DNA of 64,000 nt from Caulobacterales bacterium (GTDB lineage Bacteria; Pseudomonadota; Alphaproteobacteria; Caulobacterales; Caulobacteraceae), in the NCBI GenBank assembly GCA_016183935.1, contig JACPDR010000023.1, positions 1 through 64,000 on the forward strand, read 5' to 3'. Positions 17,530-26,848 of this stretch are shown here, piece by piece. The translations under genes and the position numbers were made by a program. Numbering within the stretch: position 1 is the first letter of the stretch; each line of letters begins with the position of its first letter. The notes under the pieces were generated by a model. The model was not told where the DNA came from, did not search any database, and saw only the letters and a program-made list of their open reading frames with translations.

Positions 17530-19125
17530 TCAGTCCAGACCGGACGGGATGGAACTCCCCGACTCCCGACGCAGCACGGCCCTCAGCTCCGCCGGGGTCA
17601 CGGCGCGGAACAGGATCAGGCACAGGCCGTAGACAACCGCGCCGACGCCGCAGACGACCAGCACCGCCACCTCCTTGGCCAGCAGAAGCCGGCTCAGCGT
17701 TTCGTAGCCGACGCCGGCCGCCAGCAGCACGCCGGCCATAACGGCGCTGGCCAGCAGCACCCGGGACAGCCTGGCCACGAACGCCGGCGACGGCCGCCAC
17801 GCGTCCTCCCGCACCAGCGTCCCCGCCAGCAGGGCCACATTGATCCAGGCCGACAGGCTGGTGGCGATGGCCAGGCCCAAAACCCCGTCGACGCCAAGAC
17901 CCGACAGCCAGAAGAACAGCGCCGATCCGATCAGCACGGTGAAGATCACCGCCGCCACCGCGTAATACATCGGCCGTCGCGTATCCTCGCGGGCGAAGAA
18001 CGGCGGCGTCAGCACCTTGGCCAGCACGAAGGCGGGCACGCCCCAGGCGAATTGGCGCAGCACGTCGGCGGTCCGCGCCGCGTCGGCGCTGGTGAAGGCG
18101 CCCCGCGTCACCGTCGCGTCGATCAGGAAGAAGGGGATGACCAGCAGGGCCGTCGCCGCCGGCAGGGTGAAGGCCATGGCCAGGGTGATGCCGTCGTCCA
18201 GCGTCCGCCGCCCGCCCTCATGGTCCCCGGACACGAAGGCCCGGGTCAGGCGGGGCACCAGCGCCAGGCCGATGGCCACGCCGATCAGGCCGAGCGGCAG
18301 CTGATACAGCCGGTCGGCGTTGTAGAGCACCGACCGCGCCCCCTCGTCCGACCCGGCCAGCATCTGGCTGACCAGCGAGTTGACCTGCATGGCCCCGCCG
18401 GCCAGCGCCCCGGGCACCGCCAGCGCCAGCGCCCGCTTCACCGCCGGAGTCAGGCGCGGCCACCCGATCCGCAGCGCCACGCCGAGCCGGCGCACGCCCC
18501 ACCACAACAGCCCGGCCTGGATCAGGCCCGAGACGGTGACGGCCGCGCTGACCCACAGCAGCACCTCGGGCTGGCGGGCGGGCACGAGATAGGCGGCCAG
18601 CAGCGGAGCGAGGGTGCACAGGTTCAGGAACACCGGCACGCCGGCCGACAGGGCGAACTTCCCCGCCGTGTTGAGCACGCCCGACAGCAGCGAGGCCACC
18701 GTCATGCAGGCGAGGTAGGGCATGGCCAGCTGGGTCGCCGTCACCGCCGCCCGGAGCACCTCGGCGTCGTCGCGATAGGCCGACAGCAGCCACGGCATGA
18801 TCCACGGCATCAGCACCTGCAGCAGGATGCAGAAGGCCGCCACCACCGCCAGCATGAAGGACATGGCCTCCGACGCCGTCACCGCCGCCGCCTCGTCGCC
18901 CTCGCGCGCCTTGACGCCGCCATAGACCGGCACGAAGGCCTGGGCGAAAGCGCCCTCGGCGAACAGCCGCCGGAACATGTTGGGCAGCATCAGAGCGGTG
19001 GTGAAGGCGTCCATCATCGGCCCCTGTCCGAACCGCGCGGCCAGGGCGATGTCGCGGGCGAAGCCGAGCACGCGGCTGCCCAGCGTCAGGGTCGATTGGA
19101 CAAGGGTGTTTCGCGCGAGGCTCAT
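17530..19125 (-). CDS. murJ: Lipid II flippase MurJ
   Basis: Inner-membrane flippase for the peptidoglycan precursor lipid II (MVF/MviN family). It has 531 residues with about 14 membrane helices. The N-terminus SRVLGFARDIALAARFGQGP (residues 17-36) contains the conserved arginines, and MDAFTTALMLPNMFRRLFAE near 38-57 is the family signature. ATG at 19125 follows the glnD stop by 29 nt; a longer upstream frame is merely an out-of-frame reading of glnD. Part of the mutS-glnD-murJ-trpS order. Confidence 0.95.
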   Translation of the reverse strand: MSLARNTLVQSTLTLGSRVLGFARDIALAARFGQGPMMDAFTTALMLPNMFRRLFAEGAFAQAFVPVYGGVKAREGDEAAAVTASEAMSFMLAVVAAFCILLQVLMPWIMPWLLSAYRDDAEVLRAAVTATQLAMPYLACMTVASLLSGVLNTAGKFALSAGVPVFLNLCTLAPLLAAYLVPARQPEVLLWVSAAVTVSGLIQAGLLWWGVRRLGVALRIGWPRLTPAVKRALALAVPGALAGGAMQVNSLVSQMLAGSDEGARSVLYNADRLYQLPLGLIGVAIGLALVPRLTRAFVSGDHEGGRRTLDDGITLAMAFTLPAATALLVIPFFLIDATVTRGAFTSADAARTADVLRQFAWGVPAFVLAKVLTPPFFAREDTRRPMYYAVAAVIFTVLIGSALFFWLSGLGVDGVLGLAIATSLSAWINVALLAGTLVREDAWRPSPAFVARLSRVLLASAVMAGVLLAAGVGYETLSRLLLAKEVAVLVVCGVGAVVYGLCLILFRAVTPAELRAVLRRESGSSIPSGLD

Positions 19126-19154
19126 GCGGGGCTCGGTGAAGGCAGGCGACCGCC

Positions 19155-21878
19155 TTAGCGTGCTTCCGGTCCGCGCGATACCGGTCGCCGCGCCGGACGC
19201 AGCCGGCCGACCTCCGATACGTCCCGCAGGCTGGCCCGCACCGGCGCGGAGACGGGCGCCCCGCCCCGTTCCTTGTGGTCGAGCACCATTTCGAGGTCGC
19301 TCCGCAGCCGCTCCAGCGCCGCCCCCGCCTTCGGCTTCCGGCCCCGGGCGTCGGTGACGTAGAAGCTGTCGACGGCGCGTTCGCCGAAGCCCGCGATATG
19401 GGCCGAACGGATCGACAGGCCGGCGTCGGCCAGCGCCCGGGCCAGGTCGGCCAGCAGGCCCGGCCGGTCGGCCCCCGACACCTCGACCACGGCGGCGCTC
19501 GGGCTCTGCTCCAGGTCGACGACGGTGGTCGGCCGCACGTCGAAGGCGGCGCGGCGCGGATTGAACGGAGCCGGCGGCGGCGGGGCGCGGCCCGGCTGCC
19601 CCCGGGCCGCCGCCTCCAGCGCCTTCAGCAGGCGCGCGATCCGCCGCGGCTCGGCCTGGCCGTAGGGCGCGCCGGCCCCATCCTGAAGCTCGAACACGTC
19701 GAGCGCCGCGCCGTCCTCCGCCGTCGCCACCCGGGCCCCCACCACGTCGGCGCCCGCCGCGGCAAGGGCCTCGGCCAGGTCGACGAACAGGCCCGGCCGG
19801 TCGGTCGCCGCCACGGCCACCCGCGTCGCCGAGTCCCCGTCGTCCGAAGGCCTGTCCAGCACCTCGGTCGCCACGCCATCGGCCCGGGCCCGCGCCATCA
19901 GCGCCGGGTAGTCGTTCAGCGGATCCGCCCGGGTGATGTCCTCGCCCCGGAACACCGCCTCGGTGCGCTGGTAGAGATCGCGGATCAGCTGCCCCTTCCA
20001 GCCGTTCCACACCCCCGGCCCGACGGCGCGGATGTCGGCCACGGTCAGGATCAGCAGGGTCCGAAGCCGCTCGGGGTCGCCGACCAGCTCGGTGAAGGCC
20101 CGCACCGTTTCAGGGTCGGATACGTCGCGCTTCTGGGCGTAGTCGCTGAGCGCCAGATGGTTGCGCACCAGCCAGACCACGAACTCGATCCGGCGCGGGT
20201 CCAGCCCGAGGCGGTCGCAGGCGCGGCGCGCCGCGATGGCCCCGTCCTCCAGCTGCCCGCGATCGCCGCCCTTGCCGACGTCGTGCAGCAGCATGGCCAG
20301 CATCAGGGCCTCGAAGTCGTCGATGCGGTGGACCACCTCGCTGGCGTTCGGATGCTCGTCCTTCAGCTTGCCGCGCCAGATGTCGTTGATGATGCCGATG
20401 GCCTGCAGCGTGTGCTCGTCGACCGTATAGGCGTGGTACATGTTGAACTGGGTCTGGCCGACGATCCGGCCCCATTCCGGCAGGAAGCGCCCCAGCAGGC
20501 CCGTCTCGTTCATCAGGGTCAGCACCCGGTAGGGCCTCTGGCCCTGGGCCAGCACGTCGAGGAAGGCCCGGGCCGCTTCCGGATCGCGGCGCAGCGACGG
20601 GGTGACCAGCGACAGCGAGCGGCTCACGGCCGAAAAGGCGTCGGGATGCAGGTCGAGGTCGTGGGCGTCGGCGCAGCGGAACAGCTGCAGCAGCTTCTCC
20701 GGCGCGGCCGCGAACACCTCGGGTCCGGCGACCGACAGCCGTCCGCCGTCCTCGATGAAGCCCTCGACGCCGAGCTTGCGCCGGCGCCCCGGGATCAGCC
20801 GCGACAGGCTCAGGGTCGGCTTCTGCTGGCGCGCCTCCAGCTTGGCCGACAGGGCGCGGGTCAGGCCGCCGACGTCGCGGGCGACGATGAAGTATCGACG
20901 CATGAACCGCTCGACCGCCGGCTCGTCGCCACGCCCGCGCCAGCCCATCCGCCGGGCCACCTCGGGCTGCAGGTCGAAGGTCAGCTTCTCCTCGGCCCGC
21001 CCCGCGACCATGTGCAGGTGGGCCCGGGTGCGCCACAGGAAGTCGAAGGCCTCCTCGAAGGTCCGGCGCTCGCGCGGGGTCAGCAGGTCGTCCATGACCC
21101 GGGCGCCCAGCGGGCTCTCCGGCGCCAGGGAGCGGGCGATCCAGAACAGGGTGTTGAGGTCGCGCAGGCCGCCCTTGCCGTCCTTGACGTTGGGCTCGAC
21201 GCGATAGCGCACCGCCCCCGCCTTCTGGTGGCGGGCGTCGCGTTCCTCCAGCTTGGCGGCGATGAACGGGCGGGGGTCGGCCTTGACCACGAAGGCGCGG
21301 AACCGGGCGATGAAATCCTCGGCCAGCCGCTCGTCGCCGACCAGCGGCCGCGCCTCCAGCAGCGCCGTGCGCACCGTCATGTCGGTCTTCGCCAGCGCCA
21401 GGCATTCATCGACCGAGCGGGCCGACTGGCCGACCTTCACGCCGAGGTCCCACAGCACGTAGAGCATGAACTCGATGACCTGTTCGGTGCGCGGGATGGA
21501 CTTCCACGGACGCAGGAACAACAGGTCCAGATCGGAGAAGGGCGCCAGCACGCCGCGTCCGTAGCCGCCGACGGCGATCAGGCTGAGCCGCTCGGCCTCG
21601 GTCGGATTGGGCGCCGGATAAAGCGCTTCGGTCGCGAACCGCCACAGCGTCGTCAGCATGTCGTCCGCCGCCGCCGCGTAGAGCCGGGCGACCTCGACGC
21701 CGCCCAGCCCGTATTCAAGCCGCTGCGCCGCGCGCAGACGGGCGGCCTCCCACGAGCGGCGCAGCAGGGCGGTGGCGGCGGCGCGCGGATCGGCCGCCGC
21801 GGCGGCGGCGGTCCAGCCGTCGCCGTCGGGCCCGGGGCCTTCTGCGATGTCGGCCGGGCGGCGGGTGCGGGGGCTCAT
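19155..21878 (-). CDS. glnD: [Protein-PII] uridylyltransferase / uridylyl-removing enzyme
   Basis: Nitrogen sensor that uridylylates or de-uridylylates PII proteins according to glutamine. The 907 residues carry all four parts: a nucleotidyltransferase domain with VGGYGRGVLAPFSDLDLLFL near 102-121, a linker with VEPNVKDGKGGLRDLNTLFW near 228, the HD hydrolase domain with LLHDVGKGGDRG near 530, and two C-terminal ACT domains with repeated DRPGL motifs (near 690 and 800). A 30-residue N-terminal lead is Ala-rich. It lies between mutS (47 nt) and murJ (29 nt). Confidence 0.96.
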   Translation of the reverse strand: MSPRTRRPADIAEGPGPDGDGWTAAAAAADPRAAATALLRRSWEAARLRAAQRLEYGLGGVEVARLYAAAADDMLTTLWRFATEALYPAPNPTEAERLSLIAVGGYGRGVLAPFSDLDLLFLRPWKSIPRTEQVIEFMLYVLWDLGVKVGQSARSVDECLALAKTDMTVRTALLEARPLVGDERLAEDFIARFRAFVVKADPRPFIAAKLEERDARHQKAGAVRYRVEPNVKDGKGGLRDLNTLFWIARSLAPESPLGARVMDDLLTPRERRTFEEAFDFLWRTRAHLHMVAGRAEEKLTFDLQPEVARRMGWRGRGDEPAVERFMRRYFIVARDVGGLTRALSAKLEARQQKPTLSLSRLIPGRRRKLGVEGFIEDGGRLSVAGPEVFAAAPEKLLQLFRCADAHDLDLHPDAFSAVSRSLSLVTPSLRRDPEAARAFLDVLAQGQRPYRVLTLMNETGLLGRFLPEWGRIVGQTQFNMYHAYTVDEHTLQAIGIINDIWRGKLKDEHPNASEVVHRIDDFEALMLAMLLHDVGKGGDRGQLEDGAIAARRACDRLGLDPRRIEFVVWLVRNHLALSDYAQKRDVSDPETVRAFTELVGDPERLRTLLILTVADIRAVGPGVWNGWKGQLIRDLYQRTEAVFRGEDITRADPLNDYPALMARARADGVATEVLDRPSDDGDSATRVAVAATDRPGLFVDLAEALAAAGADVVGARVATAEDGAALDVFELQDGAGAPYGQAEPRRIARLLKALEAAARGQPGRAPPPPAPFNPRRAAFDVRPTTVVDLEQSPSAAVVEVSGADRPGLLADLARALADAGLSIRSAHIAGFGERAVDSFYVTDARGRKPKAGAALERLRSDLEMVLDHKERGGAPVSAPVRASLRDVSEVGRLRPARRPVSRGPEAR

Positions 21879-21925
21879 GCCGTGGATATAGACCGTGAGA
21901 CAGGCGGGCGCGACCGGGTCGGCGG

Positions 21926-24616
21926 TCAGGCCTTAATGGCCTTCAGCCGGTAGAGCGCCTCCAGCGCCTCGCGCGGCGACAGCTCATCCGGCTCGATGGC
22001 CGACAGCGCATCCTCCACCGCCGACGAGGGCGGCGGAGCCGGCGGTTCGGCCACCGCGAACAGGGGCAGGTCGTCGAGGCTGACGGCGGCGGCCTTCTCC
22101 CCCTCCAGCCGGTCCAGCACCTCGCGGGCGCGGCTGACCACGGCGGCCGGCACCCCGGCCAGCCTGGCCACCTGGACGCCATAGGACCGGTCGGCGGCGC
22201 CGGGCGCCGCCTCGTGCAGGAAGACGAGGTCGCCGTTCCACTCCCGGGCCTTCATCGACAGATTGCAGACGTGGGCCAGCCGCGTCTCCAGCCCGGCCAG
22301 CTCGTGGTAGTGGGTGGCGAACAGGGTGCGGGCGCGGTTGCGGTCGTGCAGCGCCTCGGCGACCGCCCAGGCGATGGCCAGCCCGTCGTAGGTGGCGGTG
22401 CCCCGGCCGATCTCGTCCAGCACCACGAAACTGCGGTCGGTGGCCTGGGTCAGGATGGCGGCGGTCTCGACCATCTCGGTCATGAAGGTCGAGCGGCCGC
22501 GGGCGAGGTCGTCGCCGGCCCCGACCCGGCTGAACAGCCGGTCGACCACGCCCAGCCGCATGGCCCTGGCGGGCACGAAGGCCCCGGCCTGGGCCAGCAC
22601 CACCAGCAGGGCGTTCTGACGCAGGAAGGTCGACTTGCCCGCCATGTTGGGGCCGGTGACGATCGACAGTCGGGCGCAGGCCGCGCCGGACCCGTCCAGC
22701 CGGCAGTCATTGGGCGTATAGGGATCGCCGGCCGACTTGACCGCCGCCTCGACCACCGGATGGCGGCCGGCCGTAACCTCGAAACAGACGGTGTCGTCGA
22801 CGGTGGGGCGCACCGCCCCGACTTCCTCGGCCCATTCCGCCAGCGCCGAATGGGCGTCCAGCTCGGCCAGCGCCTCGGCCACCGCCTGCAGCGGCTGGGC
22901 CAGCGACTGGACCGTGCGCCGCCACGTCTCGAAGGACTCGCCCTCGATGGCCAGTGCGCGGTGACCCGCCTGGCTGATCTTCGCGTCCAGCTCCGACAGT
23001 TCGACCGTGGTGAACCGCACCTGGCTGGCCAGGGTCTGGCGATGGATGAACGGACTGTCGCCGGTCGGGCGCAGCAGCGGCTCCGCCGCCTTGGCGCTGG
23101 TCTCCAGGAAATAGCCCAGCACGGCGTTGTGGCGAATCTTGAACGGCACGCCGGAGTCCGCGACGGCCCGGGCCTCGAGGTCGGCCACGACCCGGCGGCT
23201 GTCGTCGCGCAGTCGCCGCGCCTCGTCGAGCTCAGGCCGGAAGCCGGGGTTCACGAAGCCGCCGTCGCGGGCCAGATGCGGCGGCTCCTGCGCCAACCCC
23301 TCGGCCAGGTCGACCAGCAGCCGGCCGGTGTCCGGCGACAGCGCCAGCCGGTCGAGGCAGCCGGCGATGCGCGCCGGCGGGCCGGTCAGGGGATCGCGCT
23401 CCGGCGGGAACAGGCCGGCGATGCCCTCGGCGATCGACAGGCCGGTGCGGATGGCGGCGAGATCGCGCGGCCCGCCGCGGCCCAGCACCAGCCGGGAGAC
23501 GGCCCGGGCCACGTCCGATGACGCCTTGAGCCCGTCGCGCAGGTCGCGGCGCAGGTCCCGCCGCTCGAGCAGCCATTCGACCGCGTCGAGTCCATGGTTG
23601 ATGGCGATCGGGTCCCGCAGCGGCCGGGCGATGCGTTCGGCCAGGGCCCGGGCCCCGCCCGGAGTCACAGTGCGGTCGATGCAGGCCAGCAGGGATCCGT
23701 CGCGTTCGCCGCGCTGGGTGCGGTCGATCTCGAGGCTCAGCCGCGTCGCCGGATCGATGGCGAGGAAGCCGGTGTCGCCCGACCGGCGCGGCGGGGACAG
23801 GGCCGGGATCTTCCCCGCCTGGGTGGTTTCCAGATAGGCGGCGATCAGGCCCAGGGCCGAGACCTCGCCCTCCTCGAAGGCGCCGTAGCCGTCGAGCGAG
23901 GCGACGCCGTACAGCCGCTCGACCCGCGCCCGCGCCCCGACCGGTTCGCCCAGCGCCTGCGGCAGGGCCTGGACCACCCCGCCCGAGCCGTCGAGCGCCG
24001 CCTTCGCCGCCTCGTCGGAGAACAGCCGGTCGGGGACCAGCACCTCGGATGGCCGGAACGAGGCCAGGGTCGCCGCCAGATCCTCCAGCGAACAGGCGAC
24101 CACATCGACCGAGCCGGCCGACAGTTCGACCACCGCCACCGCCGCCCGCCCCTTGCGGATCGCCACCGCCGCCAGCCGGTTGGCCCCGCGCGCGTCGAGC
24201 AGGCTGTCCTCGGTCAGGGTGCCGGGCGTGACCACGCGGACGATGTCGCGATGGACCACCGCCTTGGAGCCGCGCTTCCGCGCCTCGGCCGGCGCTTCCA
24301 GCTGTTCGCAGATCGCCGCCTTGAACCCCTGCCGGATCAGCCGCGCCAGATAGCCGTCCAGCGCATGCACCGGCACCCCGGCCATCGGGATGTCCTCGCC
24401 CTTGTGCTTGCCGCGCTTGGTCAGGGTGATGCCCAGCGCCGACGCGGCGACCTCGGCGTCCCGGAAGAACAGCTCGTAGAAGTCACCCATGCGGAAGAAC
24501 AGGATGGCGTCCGGGGCCTGCGCCTTGGCGGCCAGGAACTGGGCCATGACCGGCGTCACCCCGTCCGCGGACGGCGGGGCTTCGGCTTTCGGAAGATGGG
24601 CGAGTGGGGCGTTCAT
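21926..24616 (-). CDS. mutS: DNA mismatch repair protein MutS
   Basis: Mismatch-recognition ATPase, 896 residues. The mismatch-binding segment FFRMGDFYELFF (residues 40-51) contains the Phe-x-Glu type contact. The connector and lever domains follow, then the ABC-type ATPase with Walker A GPNMAGKST near 655, and FVVLDEIGRGTATYDGLAIA (Walker B and signature) near 727-746, followed by TLFATHYHEL. The C-terminal tail is a short helix-rich segment. First gene of the leftward series; its start region faces the cobalamin riboswitch. Confidence 0.97.
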   Translation of the reverse strand: MNAPLAHLPKAEAPPSADGVTPVMAQFLAAKAQAPDAILFFRMGDFYELFFRDAEVAASALGITLTKRGKHKGEDIPMAGVPVHALDGYLARLIRQGFKAAICEQLEAPAEARKRGSKAVVHRDIVRVVTPGTLTEDSLLDARGANRLAAVAIRKGRAAVAVVELSAGSVDVVACSLEDLAATLASFRPSEVLVPDRLFSDEAAKAALDGSGGVVQALPQALGEPVGARARVERLYGVASLDGYGAFEEGEVSALGLIAAYLETTQAGKIPALSPPRRSGDTGFLAIDPATRLSLEIDRTQRGERDGSLLACIDRTVTPGGARALAERIARPLRDPIAINHGLDAVEWLLERRDLRRDLRDGLKASSDVARAVSRLVLGRGGPRDLAAIRTGLSIAEGIAGLFPPERDPLTGPPARIAGCLDRLALSPDTGRLLVDLAEGLAQEPPHLARDGGFVNPGFRPELDEARRLRDDSRRVVADLEARAVADSGVPFKIRHNAVLGYFLETSAKAAEPLLRPTGDSPFIHRQTLASQVRFTTVELSELDAKISQAGHRALAIEGESFETWRRTVQSLAQPLQAVAEALAELDAHSALAEWAEEVGAVRPTVDDTVCFEVTAGRHPVVEAAVKSAGDPYTPNDCRLDGSGAACARLSIVTGPNMAGKSTFLRQNALLVVLAQAGAFVPARAMRLGVVDRLFSRVGAGDDLARGRSTFMTEMVETAAILTQATDRSFVVLDEIGRGTATYDGLAIAWAVAEALHDRNRARTLFATHYHELAGLETRLAHVCNLSMKAREWNGDLVFLHEAAPGAADRSYGVQVARLAGVPAAVVSRAREVLDRLEGEKAAAVSLDDLPLFAVAEPPAPPPSSAVEDALSAIEPDELSPREALEALYRLKAIKA

Positions 24617-24679
24617 CGGAGCGCCGCAAGGTGAAGGATTGCGCGGGCGCGCTCAAGCGGCGTCTGACGCCCTTGCACA

Positions 24680-24875
24680 GGCTTCGCCGCGCTGCGACAA
24701 GCGGCGCAGGCGGTTAAGGGAACGCGGTCCAACACCGCGGCTGTGCCCGCAACTGTAGGCGGCGAGACGGTCGATCATTCCGGGGCTTCGGCTTCGGCGT
24801 CACTGGGCAACCGGGAAGGCGCGATCCTCCGTTTTTGACCCGCAAGCCAGGAGACCTGGCCGCCGACGTCGCACG
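24680..24875 (+). promoter_or_regulatory. Cobalamin (AdoCbl-type) riboswitch
   Basis: The leader of the TonB receptor gene has the conserved cobalamin riboswitch blocks in order: GGTTAAGGGAACGCGGT near 24712-24728, GCTGTGCCCGCAACTGTA at 24740-24757, CACTGGGCAACCGGGAAGGC at 24801-24820, GACCCGCAAGCCAGGAGACC from 24837, with the B12 box GCCAGGAGACCTGG at 24846-24859. Binding of cobalamin is expected to switch off the receptor gene. The limits are approximate. Confidence 0.93.
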
Positions 24876-24916
24876 TCCGCTGCCCGGGACCAGGCAGAGG
24901 CGCGGTGATCCGTCGA

Positions 24917-24964
24917 GGCGACCCGACACTTGCGCCGTTCCTCGGAACGGGTCGGTCGCCTTTC
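24917..24964 (+). terminator. Hairpin, probable expression platform of the riboswitch
   Basis: GGCGACC (24917-24923) pairs with GGTCGCC (24954-24960), enclosing a perfect inner hairpin CCGTTCCTCGGAACGG. The outer stem is followed by TTTCCC. It lies between the aptamer and the receptor start at 25013 and is best read as a weak intrinsic terminator or anti-ribosome-binding hairpin. Confidence 0.55.
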
Positions 24965-25012
24965 CCACGTCGCCGCGACGCGCTCGCGCGGGGACGACGG
25001 AGACATCGCCTC

Positions 25013-26848
25013 ATGCGATCCCTGCTTTTCGCCACGGCCGCGGCCGTCTGCCTGCCCCTGTCCGCCCACGCCCAGTCCATGGACGACCCGGACGAAGCCC
25101 TGCCCGAGGTGGTGGTCACCGCCACCCGCCTGCCGGCCATCGTCGCCGACACGCCCGGCGCGCGGGTCCTCGACCGGGAGACCATCGACCGACGCGGCGC
25201 CGTGTTCGCCGCCGACATCCTGGCCGACGTGCCCGGCCTGTCCGTAGTCCGCTCGGGCGCCTTCGGCGGCGTGGCCCAGGTGCGGATGCGGGGCGCCGCG
25301 CCGGGCAAGACCCTGGTGCTGATCGACGGCGTGCCGGTCAACGACCCGGCCGAGGTCAACGGCGCCTTCGATTTCTCCGGCCTCGAGCTGTCCGACATCG
25401 AACGCATTGAGGTGCTGTCGGGATCGCAGTCGTCGCTGTGGGGCTCGGACGCCATTGGCGGGGTGATCGCCTTCACCACCCGCGAGCTCGACGGGCTGGC
25501 GGCCGAGGCCGAAGCGGGGTCGTTCGACACGGTCCGGGGCAGGCTGGCGGGCGGGGTCTCGACCGAGCGCTACGGCTTCGGGGCGTGGGTGTCGCGGTTC
25601 GACACCGACGGCGTCTCGGCCGCGGACGCGGCGGACGGCAATCCGGAGGCCGATGGCTTCACCTCGACCACGGCCGGGGTTCGGGGCCGTTACGCCTTCG
25701 ACGACGCCGTATCGGTGGACGGTTCGGTGCGCTGGACCGACAGCGACGTCGATCTCGACGGCTATGCCGCCCCGGCCTTCGTCTTCGCCGACACCGCCGA
25801 TTCCCAGGCCAGCGAGCAGTGGTCCGGCTTCGGCCGCCTGCGTCTGGACGCCTTCGGCCTGGCCCATCAGGTCAGCGTCTCGATCTCCGACATCCGCCGC
25901 GACACAATTTCGGCGTTCCCGTCGAGCTTCGAGGCCGATCGGCAAGTGTATCGCTGGCAGGCCGAGGGCGAGGCGGCGGGCGTCGCCTTCGTGTTCGGCG
26001 CGGAGCGGGAAGAGACCACCGGCAGCCTCTCCACCGGGCTGACGGAAGACCTGGGAACGACCTCCGCCTTCGCCACGGCGCGGGTCGAGCCCGCCGACCG
26101 CCTGAGCCTCACCGGCGCCCTGCGCGTCGACGACACGGACGACTTCGGCTCGAAGGCCACCGGTCGCGCGTCGGCGGCGTTTGACGCCGGGGCCGGGGTC
26201 ACCCTGTCGGCGGCGTACGGCACGGGTTTCAAGGCCCCGTCGATCAGCCAGGCGGTGTGCGATTTCTGCTTCTCGTCGCAGCCGTTCCCGGCGCTGCGCC
26301 CCGAGGCGGCGACCGGATACGAGGCCGCCGTCGGCTGGGCCTCGACGGATGGCCGGATCGAAGGCCGGGCCACCGTCTACCGGCTCGAGGTCGAGGACCA
26401 GATCACCTACGTCTTCGACCCGGCGACCTTCGACAGCGTCTACGTCAACGTGGCCGAGACCGCGACCGACGGGGTCGAGCTGGAAGGCCGCGCCCGCCTC
26501 GACGGCGGCTTCGACCTGAGCCTCGCCTGGACCTGGACCGACGCCCGGGATGAGACCACCGGCGCCCGCCTGCTGCGCGTGCCGGAACAGGCGGGTTCGG
26601 CGACCCTCGGCTGGTCGGGCGAGCGGCTGTCGGCGGCGCTGACCGTAAGGGGCGAGAGCGACCAGGACGACGTCGGCGGAGTCCGCGAGGCCTTCGTCAC
26701 GGCCAATCTGAACGGCGCATACGTCCTGACCGACAGCGTCTCGCTGACGGCGCGGATCGAGAACCTGGCGGACGAGCGCTATCAGCAGGTGTTCGGCTAT
26801 GGCGAGCCCGGCCGCTCCGCCTATGTCGGGGTCAGGCTGCGCTACTGA
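25013..26848 (+). CDS. btuB: TonB-dependent vitamin B12 outer-membrane receptor
   Basis: Outer-membrane TonB-dependent receptor, 611 residues, near the size of BtuB. Signal peptide MRSLLFATAAAVCLPLSAHA (1-20), TonB-box region PEVVVTATRLP near 30-40, plug domain with VRMRGAAPGKTLVLIDGVPV near 90 and IERIEVLSGSQSSLWGSDAI near 126, then a 22-strand-type barrel ending in an aromatic residue (VGVRLRY). The cobalamin riboswitch upstream supports corrinoid transport. The ATG at 25013 begins the signal peptide; the longer frame runs into the riboswitch. The stop overlaps the convergent aldo/keto-reductase-like gene by 17 nt. Confidence 0.92.
   Translation: MRSLLFATAAAVCLPLSAHAQSMDDPDEALPEVVVTATRLPAIVADTPGARVLDRETIDRRGAVFAADILADVPGLSVVRSGAFGGVAQVRMRGAAPGKTLVLIDGVPVNDPAEVNGAFDFSGLELSDIERIEVLSGSQSSLWGSDAIGGVIAFTTRELDGLAAEAEAGSFDTVRGRLAGGVSTERYGFGAWVSRFDTDGVSAADAADGNPEADGFTSTTAGVRGRYAFDDAVSVDGSVRWTDSDVDLDGYAAPAFVFADTADSQASEQWSGFGRLRLDAFGLAHQVSVSISDIRRDTISAFPSSFEADRQVYRWQAEGEAAGVAFVFGAEREETTGSLSTGLTEDLGTTSAFATARVEPADRLSLTGALRVDDTDDFGSKATGRASAAFDAGAGVTLSAAYGTGFKAPSISQAVCDFCFSSQPFPALRPEAATGYEAAVGWASTDGRIEGRATVYRLEVEDQITYVFDPATFDSVYVNVAETATDGVELEGRARLDGGFDLSLAWTWTDARDETTGARLLRVPEQAGSATLGWSGERLSAALTVRGESDQDDVGGVREAFVTANLNGAYVLTDSVSLTARIENLADERYQQVFGYGEPGRSAYVGVRLRY

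Noticed and set aside
19126-20010. Upstream extension of the murJ frame
   Set aside because: Low-complexity Arg/Gly/Ala sequence lying over glnD in another frame; MurJ starts at 19125.
19275-21953. An 892-codon open frame on the plus strand antisense to glnD
   Set aside because: Rich in Arg, Gly, Gln and His with no domain. High GC content opens antisense frames; glnD on the other strand has all its motifs.
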